A stretch of 10,282 nt of DNA from an uncultured Ignavibacteriota bacterium (GTDB lineage: Bacteria > Bacteroidota > Ignavibacteria > Tepidaquicellales > Tepidaquicellaceae). The stretch spans positions 1-10,282 of the forward strand of contig CALGOI010000255.1 in NCBI GenBank assembly GCA_937959065.1, written 5' to 3'. Each line of letters starts with the position of its first letter. Within the stretch, counting starts at the first letter, position 1. The notes beneath the pieces are model-generated. The model was not told the DNA's origin. It did no database searches and saw nothing but the letters and a program-made list of their open reading frames with translations. A program made the position numbers and the translations under genes. Of the stretch, positions 5,969 to 10,282 are shown in pieces.

Positions 5969-6727
5969 ATGTACTTAAAACCGGTATTTATAATAGTCTT
6001 ATCGTTGTTTATAATTTCGAATTCATTCGCGCAGGAGTCAAACCTGAATCCTGATGTATATAAGAAGATAGATCTTACTAATAAGGTCGTTAATTCAGAA
6101 GAATATACTCCACAAGGCGTTTACGATGTAGCAGGTCTCACCGCAGAAAAAAAATCAGCCGGAATCTCGCTGCTGCTCTCATTAGTACTGCCGGGAGCTG
6201 GGCACTACTACCTGGACAGAATGGATGTTGGACAGTATTTTATGCTGGCTGACGGAATCTCATGGCTGGGATTCGCTGGAGTGAATATATACGGGAATTA
6301 CCTCAGGGATAACGCGGAGACATTCGCAACGGATCACGCCGGAGTTAACCGGGAAGGAAAAGATGATGATTATTACACTAATATCGGTAACTATATCAGC
6401 ATATATGAGTACAACAACGCAAAGCTTAGCACAGGTGAGTATAACAAGGTTTACTATGATGTGGATGCATACTACTGGAACTGGGACACACAGGATAATT
6501 TCATCAGGTATGAATCACAAAAAGAAGAAAGTGAAAGAGTAAAAAATACATCGGTGATATTTGTATCAGCGCTTATTGTTAACAGAGTAACAAGCGCACT
6601 TAGCGCGCTTCTTCTGACCAACGCTCACAACAGCGCATTATCAAATATCAGGATCAACTCTGAAGTAACGAAGAACTTCAAAAACGAAATAGACGGGCTG
6701 CAATTAAACTTCGTTAAGCAGTTTTAA
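5969..6727 (+). CDS. Exported DUF5683-like membrane protein (first paralog)
   Basis: This is a 252-residue protein of unknown function. A signal peptide covers 1-22 (ending SFAQ). A short conserved element DLTNKVV sits at 35-41. The family core is a hydrophobic pair, AGISLLLSLVLPGAGHYYLDR (64-84) and QYFMLADGISWLGFAGVNIYG (89-109), with the LPGAGHYY turn typical of DUF5683 and TM2-like proteins. A long Tyr/Asp/Asn-rich region follows, then a third hydrophobic segment SVIFVSALIVNRVTSALSALLL (195-216). It has no Cys, so its place next to dsbD does not imply disulfide chemistry. Translation is probably coupled: it starts 7 bases after dsbD and ends 2 bases before truA. The protein encoded two genes downstream is a clear relative. 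The family name is from memory of the motif and is moderately sure; the function is not known. Confidence 0.8.
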   Translation: MYLKPVFIIVLSLFIISNSFAQESNLNPDVYKKIDLTNKVVNSEEYTPQGVYDVAGLTAEKKSAGISLLLSLVLPGAGHYYLDRMDVGQYFMLADGISWLGFAGVNIYGNYLRDNAETFATDHAGVNREGKDDDYYTNIGNYISIYEYNNAKLSTGEYNKVYYDVDAYYWNWDTQDNFIRYESQKEESERVKNTSVIFVSALIVNRVTSALSALLLTNAHNSALSNIRINSEVTKNFKNEIDGLQLNFVKQF

Positions 6728-6729
6728 GA

Positions 6730-7458
6730 TTGTATAACTACAAGCTGGTAATCGAATACGACGGCACGGATTATTTCGGCTGGCAGAGACAAAAAGCGGC
6801 ACACAGGACTGTACAGGAGACCATAGAGCGTTCTTTAAAAAAAATTACAGGTATAGATGTTACACTGATAGCAGCCGGAAGAACTGATACCGGCGTTCAT
6901 GCAATGAACCAGACAGCAAATTTCAAGACAGATAGGAAACTTGACACTGTAAAACTGGTTTACTCGCTTAATTCGGTTCTACCTGATTCTATCACGATTA
7001 AGAAAGCCGCCAAAGTAAAAGATGATTTTAACGCGAGATACTCTGCAAAAGGCAAAGAATACATTTACAGGATATCCACAGGAAAGAAATCCATCGGAGG
7101 AGCATATTTTACCAGAATGAATTACGATTTAAACTATAGTATTATTAAGGATTTAGTACAGTTCTTTAAAGGTGAGCACTCATTCAAATCATTATGCAAA
7201 AACAAGACTGACAAGCATAATTTTAAATGTAACATCACTAAGTTCACGTTCACAAAAAAAGGCAGTGAGCTGATATTCAGGATAGAAGGAAACAGGTTTT
7301 TGCACTCTATGATAAGGGCTTTGATAGGATGTATAGTAGACGCTGCAAGAGGAAAATCAGACGTAAAAGAAATAAAACAAAAGTTTAAAAAGGGAGATAA
7401 TATAAAGGCAACTTATTTACCGGCTAAAGGATTAACATTAAACAAAATTTTCTATTAA
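6730..7458 (+). CDS. truA: tRNA pseudouridine(38-40) synthase TruA
   Basis: TruA converts uridine to pseudouridine at positions 38, 39 and 40 of the anticodon arm of many tRNAs. The 242-residue protein shows EYDGTDYFGWQRQ (9-21), the catalytic GRTDTGVHA (50-58, nucleophile Asp53), RYSAKGKEYIYRI with the conserved Tyr, FFKGEHSF, GNRFLHSMIRALIG and the C-terminal LPAKGLTLNKIFY. It is slightly shorter than E. coli TruA (270). The start is TTG at 6730. An in-frame stop lies at 6715-6717 and no ATG or GTG occurs between it and TTG, while later starts would remove the conserved N-terminus. It sits between two DUF5683-like paralogs with 2- and 1-base gaps, so it is almost certainly co-translated with them. 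Confidence 0.95.
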   Translation: MYNYKLVIEYDGTDYFGWQRQKAAHRTVQETIERSLKKITGIDVTLIAAGRTDTGVHAMNQTANFKTDRKLDTVKLVYSLNSVLPDSITIKKAAKVKDDFNARYSAKGKEYIYRISTGKKSIGGAYFTRMNYDLNYSIIKDLVQFFKGEHSFKSLCKNKTDKHNFKCNITKFTFTKKGSELIFRIEGNRFLHSMIRALIGCIVDAARGKSDVKEIKQKFKKGDNIKATYLPAKGLTLNKIFY

Positions 7459-7459
7459 C

Positions 7460-8365
7460 ATGAGGCGAGCAATAAGTATCTCTCTGATTTTAATCATAAC
7501 GGTTTTTGTAACCACAAACGGCAGCTCACAGGAAATCATCCAAAAACAAACTACAGAGAAGCCGGAGAATTTCAAACTACTCGAGCTAACCGACAAAGTC
7601 GTACATAACGGTACAGAGTATCAATACAGCAAAGAATTCGATAAAGTAACTAAGACAGAAGCCACAAAGACCGGCGAGAAGTCCCCGGTGCTTGGAGCAC
7701 TAATGTCGGCAGTGTTACCCGGAGCGGGTGAATTCTATGCGCAAAGCTACATCAAGAGTGCGATATTCCTTGCCCTTGAAATAGGGCTTTGGACCATGTA
7801 CGGAATTAACCAGAGCAACGGTAACTCAACTACTGAGGAATACCAGAATATTGCAAATCAAAACTGGGATATATATAAATACGCTGCTTGGCTGAAAAAT
7901 CAGAACTTCCAGGGTGCGCAGGGAATCGATCTTAATGTCGATAAGGAGACACTCAGAAGACAGGTGAACGTAGTCGAACAGCAGAATTTCTCACACAGCC
8001 TGCCGGAGTTCGGGGCACAGCAGTACTACGAAGTTATCGGTAAGTATCAGAGTTTTATCGCTGGATGGAGCTACAGTGACACAAACGTCGTTAACAGCAG
8101 CAACTACCTCACATACCGGCCGTCACAAGTCGATGATTATATGGGCATTAGACAGGATGCTAACGATTATTATGACATGGCAAGTTTATCCACTAACCTT
8201 GTTATAGTGAATCACATTCTAAGCGCGGCTGACGCTGCCTGGTCGGTTACAATGTTTAATAAAGATCTTAAAGTTCACACGTCTCTCGAAATGAGGAGCT
8301 TATATTCTACTAAGGAAGGACGAAGGATTAATGTACCTTTCGCAAAGTTTACTATAGATTTTTAG
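7460..8365 (+). CDS. Exported DUF5683-like membrane protein (second paralog)
   Basis: This is a 301-residue protein of unknown function and the last gene of the plus-strand operon, starting 1 base after the truA stop. It has an N-terminal signal segment (1-23), then ELTDKVV (42-48), matching the same element in the first paralog. The core is SPVLGALMSAVLPGAGEFYAQSY (75-97) and AIFLALEIGLWTMYG (101-115). A soluble stretch with QQYYEVIGKYQSFIAGW (187-203) aligns with DDYYTNIGNYISIYEY of the first paralog. Near the C-terminus, VIVNHILSAADAAW (248-261) matches LIVNRVTSALSALL there. It has no Cys. It ends in TAG, 14 bases inside the 3' end of ispE on the other strand. Function is unknown; a membrane or envelope role is inferred from the signal peptide and hydrophobic segments. 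Confidence 0.8.
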   Translation: MRRAISISLILIITVFVTTNGSSQEIIQKQTTEKPENFKLLELTDKVVHNGTEYQYSKEFDKVTKTEATKTGEKSPVLGALMSAVLPGAGEFYAQSYIKSAIFLALEIGLWTMYGINQSNGNSTTEEYQNIANQNWDIYKYAAWLKNQNFQGAQGIDLNVDKETLRRQVNVVEQQNFSHSLPEFGAQQYYEVIGKYQSFIAGWSYSDTNVVNSSNYLTYRPSQVDDYMGIRQDANDYYDMASLSTNLVIVNHILSAADAAWSVTMFNKDLKVHTSLEMRSLYSTKEGRRINVPFAKFTIDF

Positions 8366-9248
8366 ATTCAGGCCGAATGAAGTAGGATATAAATGTTGAA
8401 TATCCCTTTCCGGAAAAGAATTCTTTAGCATTTAACAATTTATCACGATTTTGCGGTGCGAAAAACCCATAAACGGTCGCGCCGCTTCCAGTCATACTTG
8501 CAAACATTGCACCGCGTTTCATCATTTCATCTTTTATTTCCGCAATTTCAGTATATTCCTTAAAAACAACCTTTTCAAAATCGTTTGAGTATAATCCCGG
8601 GTATTTAGGATCGAAATTATCAACCAGTCCGAGGCTACCCTCGTGCATCTCCCCCGTTTCATATCCCATTAGTTCAAATGCTTTTTTAGTTGAAACTTCA
8701 ATATTTGGATTAATCAGCAGAATATCGTACTCAATTTTAAAATTATTCAGCGGAATCATCTTCTCTCCCCTTCCCGATGCGTAGCAAGGCTTACCAAAGA
8801 GGAAGAAAGGAACATCACTGCCTACTGAAAGACAGACATCAATAAGCTTATCCCAGTTATCCATAATACTTATATCAAAATGACCGGCTAAGAATTTTAT
8901 CACTGCCCCGGCATTAGAACTCCCGCCGGCTAAACCGCCTCCAACTGGGATTTTTTTATCGATATGAATTTTTATATCATAATGCTGTTTAATTTGGAAT
9001 TTGAGGAATAAGTTATCTACAGCTTTATAACAAAGATTTGTTGAGTCTGTTGGCAATGAGGGATTATTGGAAGTTATTGCAATGATATTTTTGTTTAGGG
9101 AAGATCGTTCAATGCTGATTTCAATGTCATCACAGATATTAACCGGATAAAAAATTGTTTCGAGATTATGGTAGCCGTCACTCCGTTTATTGATGATATT
9201 GAGCCCGATGTTTATCTTTGCGCAAGATTTAAGCGTCTCAATAGCCAA
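8352..9248 (-). CDS. ispE: 4-diphosphocytidyl-2-C-methyl-D-erythritol kinase
   Basis: IspE is a GHMP-family kinase that phosphorylates CDP-ME in the MEP pathway to isopentenyl diphosphate. The 298-residue protein shows AKINIGLNI (10-18, with the catalytic Lys11), DGYHNLET (24-31), the ATP-binding glycine loop PVGGGLAGGSSNAG (101-114), GSDVPFF (143-149, catalytic Asp145) and the third GHMP motif MTGSGATVYGFF (252-263). Its length is normal. The start is TTG at 9248; only five codons lie between it and an upstream in-frame stop, and no ATG or GTG is among them. It follows fabH by 18 bases and is probably co-transcribed with it. Its TAG stop lies within the 3' end of the convergent DUF5683-like gene. 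Confidence 0.95.
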   Translation of the reverse strand: MAIETLKSCAKINIGLNIINKRSDGYHNLETIFYPVNICDDIEISIERSSLNKNIIAITSNNPSLPTDSTNLCYKAVDNLFLKFQIKQHYDIKIHIDKKIPVGGGLAGGSSNAGAVIKFLAGHFDISIMDNWDKLIDVCLSVGSDVPFFLFGKPCYASGRGEKMIPLNNFKIEYDILLINPNIEVSTKKAFELMGYETGEMHEGSLGLVDNFDPKYPGLYSNDFEKVVFKEYTEIAEIKDEMMKRGAMFASMTGSGATVYGFFAPQNRDKLLNAKEFFSGKGYSTFISYFIRPESKNL

Positions 9249-9266
9249 TAAGAAGCGTTTAAATTA

Positions 9267-10277
9267 TTAGTAAGCCCACTTTAAATAAATAGCGCCCCAT
9301 GTATAACCGGCGCCAAAACTGGAGAGTATCAGGTTATCACCTTTTTTTACTTTACCCTGCTGCCAGTACTCAGAAATACAAAGCGGGATAGTAGCAGCGG
9401 TTGTATTGCCGTATCTGTCTATATTCACCATTACTTTATCCATTCCTATACCCATTCTGTCGGCGCAGGCAGAGATGATCCTCATATTTGCCTGATGAGG
9501 GACTAAATAAGCTACATCATCGCCTGTAAGACCATTTTTTTTCATTATTTCCCAGGATACATCTGCCATACCAACAACTGCGTCTTTGAATACTGAACGC
9601 CCATCCTGGTATATATAATGCATCTTATTATCAACTGTCTCGTGAGAAGCTGGATTAAGGCTTCCGCCTCCAAGCATATGCAACTTACCCTTACCTTTTA
9701 ATCCATCAACTCTCAAAATTGAATCAAGTATACCGTACTCAGGATCTTCTGATGGTTCAAGTAGTAAAGCTGCGCCTGCATCTCCAAATAGAATACATGT
9801 ATTCCTGTCATTGAAGTCAACAATCGAAGACATCTTATCGGCACCTACAACGATTACCTTCTTGTGAACTCCTGAACGGATGAACTGTGCACCCGTATCC
9901 AGAGCAAATAAGTATCCTGAACACGCGGCAGACAAATCAAATCCCCAGGCGTTCTTCGCGCCTATCTGTTCCTGTACTATACAGGCTGTCGCAGGAAACA
10001 TCATATCAGGCGTTACCGTGGCAAAGATGATCAGATCGATTTCTTCAGGACCGATACCTCTCTGCTCCAGGAGCATTTCGATAGCTTTAACCCCAAGGTA
10101 TGAAGTAGGTTTATCCTTGGAAAGCCATCTTCTTTCTTTTATACCCGTTCTTTCACGAATCCATTGATCGTTAGTCTCGAGGTATTGCTCGAAGTGTGTA
10201 TTAGGGATAACCTGGTCGTCGGGCACATAGTGCCCGACTGAGGTTACAATTGCATTGTGAGGAAATTTTTTATCCAT
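9267..10277 (-). CDS. fabH: 3-oxoacyl-[acyl-carrier-protein] synthase III
   Basis: FabH condenses acetyl-CoA (or a branched acyl-CoA) with malonyl-ACP to start fatty acid synthesis. The 336-residue protein carries the Cys-His-Asn triad: Cys119 in LSAACSGYLFAL, His261 in VPHQANMRI, and Asn291 in RYGNTTAATIP. DQWIRERTGIKERR (37-50) and the C-terminal SSFGAGYTWGAIYLKW are also typical of the family. Its length is normal and it appears complete, starting with ATG at 10277, five bases from the window edge. Its promoter and any upstream partner (plsX is a frequent neighbour in other bacteria) lie outside. IspE follows 18 bases downstream. Acyl-CoA preference cannot be read from the sequence. Confidence 0.95.
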   Translation of the reverse strand: MDKKFPHNAIVTSVGHYVPDDQVIPNTHFEQYLETNDQWIRERTGIKERRWLSKDKPTSYLGVKAIEMLLEQRGIGPEEIDLIIFATVTPDMMFPATACIVQEQIGAKNAWGFDLSAACSGYLFALDTGAQFIRSGVHKKVIVVGADKMSSIVDFNDRNTCILFGDAGAALLLEPSEDPEYGILDSILRVDGLKGKGKLHMLGGGSLNPASHETVDNKMHYIYQDGRSVFKDAVVGMADVSWEIMKKNGLTGDDVAYLVPHQANMRIISACADRMGIGMDKVMVNIDRYGNTTAATIPLCISEYWQQGKVKKGDNLILSSFGAGYTWGAIYLKWAY

Positions 10278-10282
10278 TTAAG

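Noticed and set aside
4120..6727. DsbD operon as a dedicated oxidative folding or thiol pathway with the DUF5683-like proteins as clients.
   Set aside because: Neither DUF5683-like protein contains Cys, and truA between them points to general co-transcription.
8385..8405. GGATAT/ATATCC hairpin near the convergent gene ends as a plus-strand terminator.
   Set aside because: The stem is only 6 bp and AT-rich, has no proper T-run after it, and lies within the ispE coding sequence.
1..10282. CRISPR array, phage genes, transposase, toxin-antitoxin pair or defence island.
   Set aside because: No spaced direct repeats, integrase or transposase motifs, or small paired antitoxin-like genes are visible; the content is mostly housekeeping.

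Overview
The window looks like a chromosomal segment from a low-to-moderate GC member of the Bacteroidota/Ignavibacteriota (FCB) side of the tree. The clues are exported proteins with signal peptides ending in SFGQ or SFAQ, two secreted or membrane proteins resembling the DUF5683 family, mostly absent Shine-Dalgarno sequences, and a three-domain DsbD. The exact genus cannot be read from the sequence. Four of the eleven genes appear to start with TTG or GTG.

Layout. Bases 1-3771 are a minus-strand block. In transcription order it holds an 84-residue protein of unknown function, a terminator-like hairpin, NH3-dependent NAD synthetase (nadE), a gamma-glutamyltranspeptidase (ggt) interrupted by one in-frame TAG, a DinB-family metal-binding protein, and the first 106 codons of an SRAP (YedK/HMCES-type) abasic-site DNA-protein crosslinking protein that runs off the left edge. 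Bases 3772-4119 are an AT-rich divergent intergenic region with no gene. Bases 4120-8365 are a tightly packed plus-strand operon: dsbD, a DUF5683-like protein, truA, and a second DUF5683-like protein, with gaps of 7, 2 and 1 bases. Bases 8352-10277 are a minus-strand pair, fabH then ispE, whose end overlaps the plus-strand operon tail to tail by 14 bases.

How the genes work together. Most are housekeeping genes: NAD synthesis (nadE), periplasmic thiol reduction (dsbD), tRNA pseudouridylation (truA), isoprenoid precursor synthesis (ispE) and fatty acid initiation (fabH). The SRAP and DinB-like proteins are accessory genes behind nadE-ggt. The two DUF5683-like proteins are diverged paralogs placed on either side of truA. 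Both lack cysteine, so neither is likely to be a thiol substrate of DsbD.

I see no phage, transposase, CRISPR array, toxin-antitoxin pair or defence system. The points most worth checking are the single in-frame TAG in an otherwise intact ggt, the tandem heptamers and perfect palindrome that appear to make up the extreme N-terminus of that gene, the DUF5683-like paralog pair, and the unassigned 84-residue protein with an unusually good ribosome binding site.
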